This document shows positions 55,919 through 64,000 of a stretch of DNA of 64,000 nucleotides, one piece after another. The DNA comes from Novosphingobium sp. Chol11. GTDB taxonomy: Bacteria > Pseudomonadota > Alphaproteobacteria > Sphingomonadales > Sphingomonadaceae. The DNA is taken from assembly GCF_945870625.1 (NCBI RefSeq), contig NZ_CAMBTS010000005.1:1-64000 (forward strand). The letters run 5' to 3'. The notes under the pieces were generated by a model. The model saw only the letters and a list, made by a program, of their open reading frames with translations, had not been told where the DNA came from and ran no database searches. Both the position numbers and the translations under genes were made by a program. Within the stretch, counting starts at the first letter, position 1; each line of letters starts with the position of its first letter.

Positions 55919-57503
55919 TTCCCCGGCCCGCAAAACACCGGTCAACGTTGAAGTGCCGGCGTTGGTAGTGAAGCATCGCGGTTGGCTGCTTGTCGGCGTG
56001 ATGGGCGCCATGGTCATGCAAGTGCTCGATACGACGATTGCCAATGTGGCGCTGCCACATATGCAGTCATCGCTCTCGGCCACGCAGGATACGGTCACCT
56101 GGGTGCTCACGAGCTACGTATTGGCCTCGGCGGTCGCGCTGCCTCTCGTGGGCTGGCTGGTCAGCAGACTGGGCACGCGGACCATGCTGCTGGGTTCGGT
56201 GACTTTGTTCACGCTGGCCTCGATCCTTTGCGGATTGGCGCAGAGCCTGGAGCAAATGGTGCTGTTTCGTGTGCTCCAAGGGCTTGCCGGTGCCTTTCTC
56301 GGGCCACTGGCACAGACCGTTACAATCGATACGAGCACGCCGTCGGAGCGGCCCAAAATGATGGCGCTGTTCACCCAAGGGGTCATGCTTGGTCCGATCG
56401 CCGGTCCGATGCTCGGTGGTTATCTCACTGAGAATCTCGATTGGCGCTGGGTCTTTTTCGTTAACATCCCCCTTGGCATTGCGTGTCTGGTCATCATCGC
56501 ACTGTGCATGCCCCGGACAGTGGGACCCGCGCGCAAGATCGACTTGTTGGGCTGGGCGCTGGTCGCTGGGGCGGTCTCGGGTTTGCAACTGTTGCTTGAT
56601 CGCGGACCTTCGCAGGATTGGTTCGAGTCGGGTGAGGTGGTGTCTTACCTGGTTCTCTCGCTCAGTTGCTTCTGGATGGGGGTGGTGCACTTTGCTGCTG
56701 CCCGGAACCCGTTGTTTCCACCTGCGATGTTTACCGACCGAAATTTCCTTGGCGGTCTGCTGTTCACGTTCATCATGGGCATGACCATGATGTCGGTGAT
56801 GGCGCTGCTGCCGAGCCTGCTCCAGACAATCTATCGCTATCCGGTGATCGATGCCGGGTTGCTGCTTGCGCCGCGCGGGGTGGGGACACTGCTCTTCATC
56901 ATGCTGTTTTCCCGGCTCATGGCAAAAAGCGATCCGCGCATGATGCTGGCCTGCGGCTTTGGCATTACCGGCTTTTCATTCTGGCTGATGACCGGATGGT
57001 CTGACATCATGCCGACCTGGCCAATAGTGCTGAGCGGGTTTGTCCAGGGGATGGGCATCAGCCTGGTGTTCATTCCGGCCAATTTGATCACGTTTGCGAC
57101 GCTGCCCCCTGCGTATCGGACCGATGCTTCGGGGCTGGTCAACATGATGCGCAATCTCGGTGCGTCGATCGGCATCGCGGTTGCCACCTTCCTGCTCGGC
57201 CGCGACATTCAAGTGAACCACGCGGAACTAGGCGCAGAGGTTACCCGGCTTTCGGTCCCCTTCGATCTAGACCGGATCACCGCCTATGGCGATGCCAGCG
57301 CCGCGATGATCGCGGCGGCCGATGGCATGATCAACCAGCAGGCCGCCATGATCGCCTACATAAACGATTTTCTGTTGATGGCGGTCGTCAGCTTTGTAGC
57401 CATCCCGTTGATCTTGTTTCTCAAGAGCGCGAAGAGCGCAATGCCCGTCACCAAGGAAGCCGCAGGCAGCGTGCCAGACGGAATGGCCGACGCGCTGCAC
57501 TGA
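55902..57503 (+). CDS. emrB: EmrB-like DHA2-family multidrug MFS transporter
   Basis: The 533-residue inner-membrane antiporter has 14 predicted helices. Family motifs are LDTTIANVALPHMQ (motif D1), SRLGTRTMLLGSVTLF (motif A), VLQGLAGAFLGPLAQTVTI, GPIAGPMLGGYLTENLDWRW (motif C) and FVNIPLGIACLVII. It exports drugs in exchange for protons, handing them to the EmrA-like adaptor. Its ATG lies inside emrA (17-nt overlap), so marR-emrA-emrB is one translationally coupled operon. Confidence 0.95.
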   Translation: MSASADSPARKTPVNVEVPALVVKHRGWLLVGVMGAMVMQVLDTTIANVALPHMQSSLSATQDTVTWVLTSYVLASAVALPLVGWLVSRLGTRTMLLGSVTLFTLASILCGLAQSLEQMVLFRVLQGLAGAFLGPLAQTVTIDTSTPSERPKMMALFTQGVMLGPIAGPMLGGYLTENLDWRWVFFVNIPLGIACLVIIALCMPRTVGPARKIDLLGWALVAGAVSGLQLLLDRGPSQDWFESGEVVSYLVLSLSCFWMGVVHFAAARNPLFPPAMFTDRNFLGGLLFTFIMGMTMMSVMALLPSLLQTIYRYPVIDAGLLLAPRGVGTLLFIMLFSRLMAKSDPRMMLACGFGITGFSFWLMTGWSDIMPTWPIVLSGFVQGMGISLVFIPANLITFATLPPAYRTDASGLVNMMRNLGASIGIAVATFLLGRDIQVNHAELGAEVTRLSVPFDLDRITAYGDASAAMIAAADGMINQQAAMIAYINDFLLMAVVSFVAIPLILFLKSAKSAMPVTKEAAGSVPDGMADALH

Positions 57504-57508
57504 AAATT

Positions 57509-57540
57509 GCTTGGGAACATTGCTTGGGATGATCGCTTGG
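57509..57540. repeat. Three short direct repeats GCTTGG(G)A after emrB
   Basis: GCTTGGGA at 57509-57516 and 57522-57529, and the variant GCTTGGA at 57534-57540, recur at intervals of 13 and 12 nt, about one helical turn, just past the emrB stop codon and 110 nt before the CHRD gene. Regularly phased repeats of this kind suggest a protein-binding site for the next gene. No regulator was recognised. Confidence 0.4.
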
Positions 57541-57650
57541 AACAGCAAGGATTGAGGCGTACATTCATAGTGCGAAAAGCGGCTCTGATCGCTTGAGTCT
57601 ATCTGGCTTGTGCCGCGGATCGGTCCCTGTCTGGACGAAGGAGAGATACG

Positions 57651-58103
57651 ATGCCCCTGTTCACCGCAGTTGCTCGAAAATCCACGAAATCGGCGCTTTT
57701 GGCCGCAGCAGTTCTTATCATGATCGGAGGCGCGCCTGCCGTGGCTGCTCCCGTCACGTTGACCGCAACCCTTGGCGGCGGAAATGAAACGGGTGGCGGC
57801 AGTGCGGAAGGCAGCGGCACTTTCAAAGTTGAGGCGGATGGCGAAACGGGAGACTTTTGCTACACGCTGACAGCCGCAAAGATCGGGACCGCGAGCGCCG
57901 CCCACCTGCATAGCGGAGCGGCAGGCAGCGATGGGGACGTGGTCGTGCCGCTTGCCGTAACCGGTGCTGGCAGCGATGAATGCGTTGCGATGGAGCCGGC
58001 CAAGCTCAAGCCCATTCTGGCCGACCCGGCTTCATACTATATCAATGTCCACACCGCCGAGTTTCCCAAGGGCGCCATTCGCGGGCAACTGACCAAGCCT
58101 TGA
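57651..58103 (+). CDS. Secreted CHRD domain protein
   Basis: The 150-residue product has a signal peptide (basic start, hydrophobic ALLAAAVLIMIGGAPAVA) and one CHRD (chordin) domain: TLTATLGGGNETGGGSAEGS, then CYTLTAAKIGTASAAHLHSG and SYYINVHTAEFPKGAIRGQL. Two cysteines in the mature part may pair. Bacterial CHRD proteins are extracytoplasmic, with no settled function. A ribosome-binding site (AAGGAGAG) precedes the ATG. It is convergent with argG, 22 nt apart. Confidence 0.9.
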   Translation: MPLFTAVARKSTKSALLAAAVLIMIGGAPAVAAPVTLTATLGGGNETGGGSAEGSGTFKVEADGETGDFCYTLTAAKIGTASAAHLHSGAAGSDGDVVVPLAVTGAGSDECVAMEPAKLKPILADPASYYINVHTAEFPKGAIRGQLTKP

Positions 58104-58125
58104 ACGCGGCGAGCGGGCTGCCAGT

Positions 58126-59340
58126 TCAGCGACCCCGCTGCGCCAGCAGGCGAAGGCGCAGCGCATTGAGCTTGATAAAGCCGGCGGCATCCTTCTGATC
58201 ATAAGCGCCCGCATCGTCTTCGAACGTGACGTGCGCTTCAGAATAGAGGCTGTCGGGCGATTTGCGGCCGACGACCGAGGCCACGCCCTTGTATAGCTTG
58301 AGGCGCACGGTGCCGTTGACGCGCGTCTGGCTGTGATCGATCGCCGCCTGCAGCATCTCTCGTTCTGGCGTGAACCAGAAGCCATTGTAGATGAGCTCGG
58401 CGTATTTGGGCATGAGCTCGTCCTTCAGGTGCGCCGCGCCGCGATCAAGCGTGATGCTCTCGATGCCGCGATGCGCGCGGGCATAGATCTCGCCTCCCGG
58501 GGTTTCATACATCCCGCGGCTTTTCATGCCAACGAAACGGTTTTCAACGAGATCGAGCCGCCCGATGCCGTGCCTGCGGCCGAGATCGTTGAGCGCGGCG
58601 AGCAAGGCGGCAGGCGACATCGCCTCGCCATTCAGCGCGGTGCCGTCGCCCTTCTCGAATTCGATGGTGATGTATTCCGGCTGGTCAGGCGCGTCTTCCG
58701 GGTTGACGGTGCGGCTGTAGACGTAGTCCGGCACTTCGGCCCATGGATCTTCGAGCACTTTGCCTTCCGACGAGGTGTGGAGCAGGTTGGCATCGGTCGA
58801 GAACGGGCTTTCGCCGCGCTTGTCGGTGGGCACTGGGATCTGGTGCGCTTCCGCCCAGGCGATGAGGGCGGTGCGGCTGGTCAGGTCCCATTCCCGCCAC
58901 GGCGCAATCACCTTAATGCCGGGATTGAGCGCATAGGCCGAAAGTTCGAAACGGACCTGATCGTTGCCTTTGCCGGTTGCGCCATGCGCGACCGCGTCGG
59001 CACCAGTTTCGCGAGCGATTTCGATCAGACGCTTGGAAATCAGCGGCCGGGCGATTGAGGTGCCGAGCAGGTAATCGCCTTCGTAGCGGGCATTGGCGCG
59101 CATCATCGGAAATACGAAATCGCGAACGAACTCCTCGCGCAGATCATCGACGTAGATATGCTCGGGGCGAACGCCCATCAGCTCGGCTTTGGCGCGCGCA
59201 GGGCCGAGTTCTTCGCCCTGTCCGAGATCGGCCGTGAATGTGACTACCTCGCAGCCATAGGTCACTTGCAGCCATTTCAGGATGACGCTGGTATCGAGGC
59301 CGCCGGAGTAGGCAAGAACAACACGCTTGATATCGGACAT
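58126..59340 (-). CDS. argG: Argininosuccinate synthase
   Basis: ArgG condenses citrulline and aspartate with ATP, the penultimate step of arginine synthesis. The 404-residue product has the ATP pyrophosphatase loop [69 protein letters not shown]-like [19 protein letters not shown] and [20 protein letters not shown] at the C-terminus. Length is standard. It is the first reading frame left of a long gene-poor stretch. argC is at 4.6 kb, so the arginine genes are scattered. Confidence 0.97.
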   Translation of the reverse strand: MSDIKRVVLAYSGGLDTSVILKWLQVTYGCEVVTFTADLGQGEELGPARAKAELMGVRPEHIYVDDLREEFVRDFVFPMMRANARYEGDYLLGTSIARPLISKRLIEIARETGADAVAHGATGKGNDQVRFELSAYALNPGIKVIAPWREWDLTSRTALIAWAEAHQIPVPTDKRGESPFSTDANLLHTSSEGKVLEDPWAEVPDYVYSRTVNPEDAPDQPEYITIEFEKGDGTALNGEAMSPAALLAALNDLGRRHGIGRLDLVENRFVGMKSRGMYETPGGEIYARAHRGIESITLDRGAAHLKDELMPKYAELIYNGFWFTPEREMLQAAIDHSQTRVNGTVRLKLYKGVASVVGRKSPDSLYSEAHVTFEDDAGAYDQKDAAGFIKLNALRLRLLAQRGR

Positions 59341-59917
59341 GGCAGGTTGATCCCCTGAATTGCCGGACTGCTTTTCGAGCGGCGGCGCGTAACAGGCAGG
59401 CGCAATGATCGCAACCTATGCCTGCGTCAACCGCGCGGGCGCTGGGCAAGCCGGGAAGGCCGTGGCGGCACCAGCCCGATCAAACAGGCGCGGCCACGGT
59501 TTCCAGAAAGTGCTTTTTCGTCTCGACTTCAATTCTCAGCGAACACAGCGCGATCGAGGTGATCGCCCTGCGCGGGGTCAGCGGGTCGGGAGTTGGACCT
59601 CCCGACGGATAGCAGCTGCCGGGACATCCCAAGCCCGCGACAACCCTCCGGAGCAATGGCCAATCCGCCTTTCGCGTAACAGGATTAAAGCGCGGTCCGG
59701 TCCGAAACGCGCTGGAGAAGCCTGCCTAGAGGCGCAGGATGATTGCCTAAGGTCATCTCTAGATTGCTCGAAATTGGATAGAGATTAACCATTGCTGGCC
59801 GTTTTGGCGCAATGTGAACGGTTCGAGCCTAGCTCAAGGTCCAACGTTGCCACGATCGTCAACGCCTTGCGGGTAGACCCGAAACGGACCTTTCTGCCAA
59901 AATGGAATCAGTTGGAG
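59341..59917. other. Gene-poor stretch with candidate RNA structure
   Basis: These 577 nt hold no convincing gene; a weak plus-strand frame at 59405-59788 has no protein character. It contains two notable inverted repeats. One is GTCGGGAG (59585-59592) with CTCCCGAC (59599-59606), a perfect 8-bp stem with a 6-nt loop. The other is GCCGTGGC (59459-59466) with GCCACGGT (59493-59500), eight pairs including one G-T, followed by a T-rich run (CTTTTT) about 15 nt on. The argG promoter must lie here. An unannotated small RNA is possible; none of the well-known bacterial RNAs (SRP, 6S, RNase P, tmRNA) was recognised. Confidence 0.4.
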
Positions 59918-60403
59918 ATGCGCGGTGTCGGACGAACTGACATGATCGGCGCGAGGAGAACAGAAATAGCGGCGACTCATCCTGCGGATGGGCGAACAAC
60001 TCGCCTCTCATCTCGCCAAGCGAGTTGCATCGCGCTTGTCGCCAAAGGCTTTAGCTCAAAGGAGATCGCGCGCGAGCTTGGCATATCGCCATCTACCGTC
60101 GACAACCATATCTCGGCGGCCATGCATGCGGTTGGTTTGGCAAACCGGACTGCATTGGCGAACTGGTACAGTGAAAATCGCGAATCGGGGCACTCGGCTC
60201 CCTATGACAAAGAGCAGCCTGTCAACAGCGGCGCCCCTAGAATTTCAATCTCGCTTCCAGCCATGGGGGGGATTCGCAACTCACTTTCGTTGATGGAAAG
60301 AGTTTTCTCTGTTCTGCAGATCATTACTGTGTCGATAATGGCTGCATCTTCCCTGATTCTCGTCGTTCTTGTTTTGATCTTTTTCACGAACTGGTCTAAG
60401 TGA
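59918..60403 (+). CDS. LuxR-type HTH protein with a C-terminal membrane anchor
   Basis: The 161-residue product has a GerE/LuxR DNA-binding domain at about residues 28-85: LSSRQASCIALVAKGFSSKE, IARELGISPSTVDNHISAAM, VGLANRTALANWYSENR. Instead of a receiver or ligand domain, it has a 45-residue linker and one C-terminal membrane helix (about 131-157, VFSVLQIITVSIMAASSLIL). This would hold the regulator at the membrane. The start is uncertain: the ATG at 59918, another ATG at 59942, and upstream codons are all possible. It heads a rightward cassette with two unknown proteins. Confidence 0.75.
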   Translation: MRGVGRTDMIGARRTEIAATHPADGRTTRLSSRQASCIALVAKGFSSKEIARELGISPSTVDNHISAAMHAVGLANRTALANWYSENRESGHSAPYDKEQPVNSGAPRISISLPAMGGIRNSLSLMERVFSVLQIITVSIMAASSLILVVLVLIFFTNWSK

Positions 60404-60445
60404 TTGTATAATCATGGCTCCTCTAAAGGAAGATAGGAGTTGTCC

Positions 60446-60787
60446 ATGATCAACTTTCGTGAAGCATCGGTCCGCGTCGTCACCAATGATGCTCAGGAAA
60501 TGAATGGCGCGATCGATCAGGCGCTGATCCAGCAAATGCGCCTTGCGACGAGCTTCATCGAAGCCACGCAGGAATCGCACCTTGCCATGCCGCTCACCCA
60601 GCCAGCCCTGCAAGCCATGGCCGAAGGCCTCGGCTGCTTGGTCGCGAGCCGGGAAAAGGTCTCTGACTCGATCCGCGAAATGAACCGCCTGTTGGCCCAC
60701 AGCAACCTCAAGGAGACCAATTTTGGCTGCCCGATCGGGATCTGGAAGCTTGTTTCAACCTCCAAACCCGAGCGCGCGGTAGCGTAA
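60446..60787 (+). CDS. Small helical protein of unknown function
   Basis: I do not recognise the family. The 113-residue product starts MINFREASVRVVTNDAQEMN, preceded by AGGAG at good spacing. It is predicted to be mostly alpha-helical, with no signal peptide or membrane helix, and two cysteines (GLGCLVA, FGCPIG). It lies 42 nt after the LuxR-type gene and 22 nt before the membrane protein. Context suggests a partner of either. Confidence 0.65.
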   Translation: MINFREASVRVVTNDAQEMNGAIDQALIQQMRLATSFIEATQESHLAMPLTQPALQAMAEGLGCLVASREKVSDSIREMNRLLAHSNLKETNFGCPIGIWKLVSTSKPERAVA

Positions 60788-60809
60788 CGGCGGCGAAGGG
60801 AGTGCAGGA

Positions 60810-61244
60810 TTGCTGAACGTCATCGTATTTGTTCTTTTCTGGCTCAATCTGTTTTGCAACCTAGCGGCGGCATTTGCTTACGGGCTCGTTCTGGAACGAG
60901 CGATAGCCGCAGGACTGGTTGCGATCAGTGTTGTGTTGGTTGCGATGAGCTTGATGATGACGACCAGCGATTTGGCGTATCTGTCAATTTTTTCAGATTG
61001 CTTCATTTTGCTGGTCGCCTGGTCCCTTGCACTCACTTCGGATCGCTATTGGCCAATCTGGTTTGCAGCGATGCAAACTCTGACGGTCGCGACTTTGGCC
61101 TTGACCCCGACGCAGGCCGGAATGCCGCAATTCATCCTTTTGAACCTTGCGGGGTTCTGGTCTTTGCCTGCGTTGCTGGTGATGACCTGGGGCACGATAC
61201 TGGACTGGCGGGAGCGTGCTTCCGCCAGTCCTTCCTCGGTGTAA
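60810..61244 (+). CDS. Small polytopic membrane protein of unknown function
   Basis: The 144-residue product appears to start at a TTG with GAAGGGAG upstream (MLNVIVFVLFWLNLFCNLAA). It has four probable membrane helices, around residues 3-22, 28-50, 60-78 and 84-100, and a fifth at the C-terminal side (LLNLAGFWSLPALLVMTWGT). It ends in a short basic/Ser-rich cytoplasmic tail. No family was recognised. Last gene of the cassette with the membrane-anchored LuxR-type regulator. Confidence 0.65.
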   Translation: MLNVIVFVLFWLNLFCNLAAAFAYGLVLERAIAAGLVAISVVLVAMSLMMTTSDLAYLSIFSDCFILLVAWSLALTSDRYWPIWFAAMQTLTVATLALTPTQAGMPQFILLNLAGFWSLPALLVMTWGTILDWRERASASPSSV

Positions 61245-61283
61245 GTCGCGAATTCTGAAGCCGCTGGGAATTGCTGTTTTGCG

Positions 61284-62534
61284 TCAGGCCGGAAGCTGTC
61301 GCAGCGCGGCGTAGCGATCTTCAGCTATCCCGATGTAATTGCGGGTAAGGGGCAAGGCATCGCGATTGCGCACCAATTGAAGCTGGAAATTGACCAGATC
61401 GCCATATTCGAACGCGGTGGCCGCCCCTGCGAGGTAGAATAGCCACATCCGGGTGAAGCGCGCGTCGTAAAGCTCTGTCAGGCGCGCTTCATGGGCCACG
61501 CAGCGCGCGTACCATTCGCGCAAAGTGGGTGCATAATGACGCCGTAGCACTTCGCAATCAGTTAGCATCAGCTTGCACGGTTCGACCGCGCGCATCGTCT
61601 CGCTGAGAGCCGGAATATAGCCGCCGGGAAAAATGTATTTCCGGGTGAAATCGTCGGTGATGCCGGGAGGCCCTGAACGGCCGATCGTATGCAGCAGCAT
61701 CACGCCCTGATCTTCGAGAAGATTGTGACATTTGCTGAAAAATGACGGGAAATTGGGCACGCCGACATGCTCGAACATGCCCACCGACACGATCCGGTCA
61801 AACCGCCCGGGCACATCGCGGTAATCTATCAGCTCGAACGTAACCTTGTCCGCGACGCCCTCCCGCGCTGCCCACGCTTTGGCATAGGCGATCTGCTCGG
61901 TGCTGAGCGAGATGCCATGAACCGCAGCGCCAGAAATCCGGTGCAGATGCAGCGCAAGGCCGCCCCAGCCGCAGCCGATATCGAGGACCTGCATGTCCGG
62001 CGCGAGCGTCAGCTTGGCAGCGATGTGATCCATTTTAGCAAGCTGGGCCTCCTCCAGCGAGCTGACCCCGTCGGCCCAGTAGGCGCACGAATATTGGCGG
62101 TTGGGATCAAGGAAGAGATCGTAGAGGCGGTCGTCCAGATCATAATGGTGCGCCACATTGCGGCGTGATGAGGCGCGTTGGTTGACCTGATCGATTCGGT
62201 TCATGATCGCGACGCGGATTTTTTCAATCATGCCAAGATTGTCGAGATCGCCAGCTTTATCCCACGGGTTGTTGCGCCGGATGAAGCCGACAAAATCCAT
62301 GATATCGCCGCCCTCGATCGTGAGGCGACCGTTCATGAACGCCTCGCCCATGCCAAGGCTGGGGTTGCGCGCAAGGGCGCCTGGAACGCCCTTGTCATGG
62401 AAATGCAGGCCCAGATCGGGCCAGCCCGCTGTGGCCATGCCATAGCGGTGTGCGCGGCCCGAGGCTTCCGTCACGGTCAGGGTGCCATGCGTAACCAGAC
62501 GTTTAAGCGCGGCACCGAGCAGGAGCATGCTCAT
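61284..62534 (-). CDS. cfa: Cyclopropane-fatty-acyl-phospholipid synthase, canonical copy
   Basis: CFA synthase methylenates cis double bonds of membrane phospholipid acyl chains with SAM. The 416-residue product has the SAM motif MQVLDIGCGWGGLALHLH, HHYDLDDRLYDLFLDPNRQY and the conserved SCAYW with Cys150, equivalent to E. coli Cys139 in the bicarbonate site. VGMFEHVGVPNFPSFF and LLHTIGRSGPPG follow, with the other site residues. An in-frame upstream ATG would add 17 residues inside the other cfa gene's end. It lies 13 nt downstream of the second copy, with the same orientation, and converges on the membrane-protein gene. Confidence 0.95.
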   Translation of the reverse strand: MSMLLLGAALKRLVTHGTLTVTEASGRAHRYGMATAGWPDLGLHFHDKGVPGALARNPSLGMGEAFMNGRLTIEGGDIMDFVGFIRRNNPWDKAGDLDNLGMIEKIRVAIMNRIDQVNQRASSRRNVAHHYDLDDRLYDLFLDPNRQYSCAYWADGVSSLEEAQLAKMDHIAAKLTLAPDMQVLDIGCGWGGLALHLHRISGAAVHGISLSTEQIAYAKAWAAREGVADKVTFELIDYRDVPGRFDRIVSVGMFEHVGVPNFPSFFSKCHNLLEDQGVMLLHTIGRSGPPGITDDFTRKYIFPGGYIPALSETMRAVEPCKLMLTDCEVLRRHYAPTLREWYARCVAHEARLTELYDARFTRMWLFYLAGAATAFEYGDLVNFQLQLVRNRDALPLTRNYIGIAEDRYAALRQLPA

Positions 62535-62547
62535 CGACGGGCGGTCC

Positions 62548-63807
62548 TCAGCCCTTTGGTTCGAGATGCCACTGCGGCGCCTCATCGAGCGCGGCCAACC
62601 GCGCGGTTTCTTGCTGGATGTAGTCCCGCGTCATCGGCAGGACGCCATGTTTCTTGACCGTCTGGACATGAAAATTGACCAGATTGCCGCTGCGAAAGCC
62701 TTGCTCGGCCCCCACCAGATAGAATTGCCACATGCGGAACATCCGGGCGTCGAACATGGCAGTAATCTCTGCCTGATGCAGCGTCGTGCGGCGATACCAT
62801 TCCGCCAGCGTATAGGCATAGTGGGTGCGCAGGATCTCGAAGTCTGCGACTTTCCAGCCGGTCCGCTCGGTCGCGGTGAGCACTTCGCTCATTGCTGGCA
62901 GGTGATGGCCTGGAAAAATGTAGGTGCGGGCCCATTTGTCGGTCGGCCCTGGTTCGCCCGCGCGGCCGATGGTGTGGGTCAGCATCACTCCGTCTTCGGC
63001 CAGCAAGCTGTGCGTTTTGGAGAAGTACTCTTTGTAGTGCGGCGCGCCGAGATGTTCGATCATGCCGACGCTGGAGATGCGATCGAAGGTGCCGGTGACG
63101 TCGCGATAATCCATCAGCTGGAATTTGACCTTATCCGCCACGCCAGCCGCAGCGGCGCGCTCGTTGGCAAAGGCCACTTGATCGGGTGCCAAGCTGACGC
63201 CGAGAACCTCGCAGCCGAAATGGTGGTGGAAGTAGAGTCCGAGCCCGCCCCAACCACAGCCGATATCGAGTACCCGCATGCCGGGGCCAAGCTGCAACTT
63301 GGCGGCAATCAATGCCTTCTTGTCGATCTGCGCGCGTTCCAGACTGTTTGCCGGATCGCGGAAGTAGGCCATTGAATAGACCCGGTCCACATCAAGGAAA
63401 AGTTCATAGAACTGCCGATTAAGGCCATAATGATGCAGGACATTCTTGCTCGACCGCGAGATGAAGTTGATCTGATCGAGCCGGGACTCTAGCTTATCGA
63501 AAAGTTGGCGCAGCAACCCGCGGGGTTTGAACGCGCTGCCTTCCCGATTGCCCTGGCCCATAATGTAGAGCACGAAGTCGCGCACATCGTGCGGCGGTTC
63601 GACCACCAGCCGGCCATCCATGTAGGCCTCACCGGCGCCGAGCCGCGGGTTTTTCGCGATGTGCAGCGCTGTGCCTTTATCGGTGAAGCGGATGCGCATG
63701 GGTTCGCCCGAACCGTCGCCATACTCGTATTGCGTCCCATCATGGTCGGTCACGATGAATCGGCCGGCCTTTACCAGTGGACGAAGCAATTTATCCAGTA
63801 GCCACAT
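62548..63807 (-). CDS. CFA synthase-like methyltransferase, divergent copy lacking the bicarbonate-site cysteine
   Basis: The 419-residue paralog of the next gene has the same layout: NVLHHYGLNRQFYELFLDVD, then the SAM motif GMRVLDIGCGWGGLGLYFHH, SSVGMIEHLGAPHYKEYFSK and MLTHTIGRAGEPG. The conserved SCAY cysteine is replaced by Met146 (RVYSMAYF); the codon at 63370-63372 is ATG. The bicarbonate-binding Glu (IEHLG) and His (LTHTIG) are kept. The start is the ATG of MWLLDKLLRPLVKAGRFIV. It may be a different fatty-acid methyltransferase or an impaired or regulatory copy. As first gene it leads the two-gene unit. Confidence 0.9.
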   Translation of the reverse strand: MWLLDKLLRPLVKAGRFIVTDHDGTQYEYGDGSGEPMRIRFTDKGTALHIAKNPRLGAGEAYMDGRLVVEPPHDVRDFVLYIMGQGNREGSAFKPRGLLRQLFDKLESRLDQINFISRSSKNVLHHYGLNRQFYELFLDVDRVYSMAYFRDPANSLERAQIDKKALIAAKLQLGPGMRVLDIGCGWGGLGLYFHHHFGCEVLGVSLAPDQVAFANERAAAAGVADKVKFQLMDYRDVTGTFDRISSVGMIEHLGAPHYKEYFSKTHSLLAEDGVMLTHTIGRAGEPGPTDKWARTYIFPGHHLPAMSEVLTATERTGWKVADFEILRTHYAYTLAEWYRRTTLHQAEITAMFDARMFRMWQFYLVGAEQGFRSGNLVNFHVQTVKKHGVLPMTRDYIQQETARLAALDEAPQWHLEPKG

Positions 63808-64000
63808 CGACTTCACCCCATACACCCGCCCTGCGGATGCCCTAGGTATAATCTATGGCCGGTGCAGACCAACCCGGCAAGCCACAAGCGCGATATGACT
63901 TATGCGTCAAGCATGCGGCAAAAGCCGCCCGCCCGGCCGGATATCCTGCCGTTTTGGCTATATCGGATAAATTACTTTCCTACAATAACCCATTTGGTTA
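63808..64000. other. Right-edge intergenic stretch
   Basis: These 193 nt hold no gene. On the minus strand TTGGTC and TATACC, 16 nt apart (63848-63875 region), are a weak candidate for the promoter of the CFA pair. A TATAAT-like block is also present on the plus strand at 63847. Nothing else was recognised. Confidence 0.3.

Noticed and set aside
59405-59788. A 127-residue plus-strand frame between argG and the LuxR-type gene
   Set aside because: Arg/Gln-rich composition with no domain, membrane or signal features and no ribosome-binding site; it overlaps the inverted repeats and looks like non-coding DNA.

Overview
The window is chromosomal DNA from a GC-rich Gram-negative alphaproteobacterium. 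Gene content and order point to the order Sphingomonadales (Novosphingobium/Sphingomonas/Erythrobacter relatives): a complete dcw cluster followed by a SPOR/TPR protein, YbjN and ProC; a cysH-DUF934-cysI-DUF2849-cobA sulfur operon; a large TonB-dependent receptor; and a membrane-tethered LuxR-type regulator. MurE carries the DNPR motif of meso-diaminopimelate ligases. The species assignment is inference from protein style and synteny. No insertion sequence, prophage, CRISPR array or replication origin was seen, and coding density is very high.

Layout. 1-1.8 kb: nitrogen assimilation (3'-truncated glnA, glnB, a sigma-54 promoter candidate). 1.8-5.5 kb: map, an M17 aminopeptidase, a stub of a cell-wall peptidase, argC. 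5.5-9.2 kb: a leftward TonB receptor plus phosphodiesterase operon. 9.4-14.4 kb: ferredoxin, AlkA-type glycosylase, pterin dehydratase, ccmAB, cysteine synthase and two membrane-anchored proteins. 14.7-33.6 kb: the dcw cluster mraZ-rsmH-ftsL-ftsI-murE-murF-mraY-murD-ftsW-murG-murC-murB-ddl-ftsQ-ftsA-ftsZ, mostly joined by 4-nt ATGA overlaps. 33.7-39.2 kb: SPOR/TPR protein, YbjN, proC, a Bax-inhibitor-1 family protein with a 5' hairpin, and a lipoprotein. 39.26 kb: tRNA-Ala(CGC). 39.4-44.3 kb: obgE, proB, an SDR, a COQ8-like ABC1 kinase and a DCC protein. 44.4-51.5 kb: leftward sulfur block (assimilatory sulfate reduction and siroheme synthesis, MscS channel, cystathionine-lyase-like enzyme, sulfurtransferase). 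51.7-59.3 kb: queF, an aldehyde dehydrogenase, a MarR/EmrAB efflux operon, a CHRD protein and argG. 59.9-63.8 kb: an unrecognised three-gene membrane-regulator cassette and two tandem cyclopropane-fatty-acid-synthase paralogs.

How it fits together. Most of the window is housekeeping: peptidoglycan precursor synthesis and division, sulfur and nitrogen assimilation, and arginine and proline synthesis. The items that stand out are the tandem CFA-synthase pair, in which one copy has lost the conserved bicarbonate-site cysteine; the LuxR-TM/small protein/membrane protein cassette; the 5' hairpin of the Bax-inhibitor gene; the peptidase reduced to its SH3 domain; and the paired repeats upstream of the TonB receptor.
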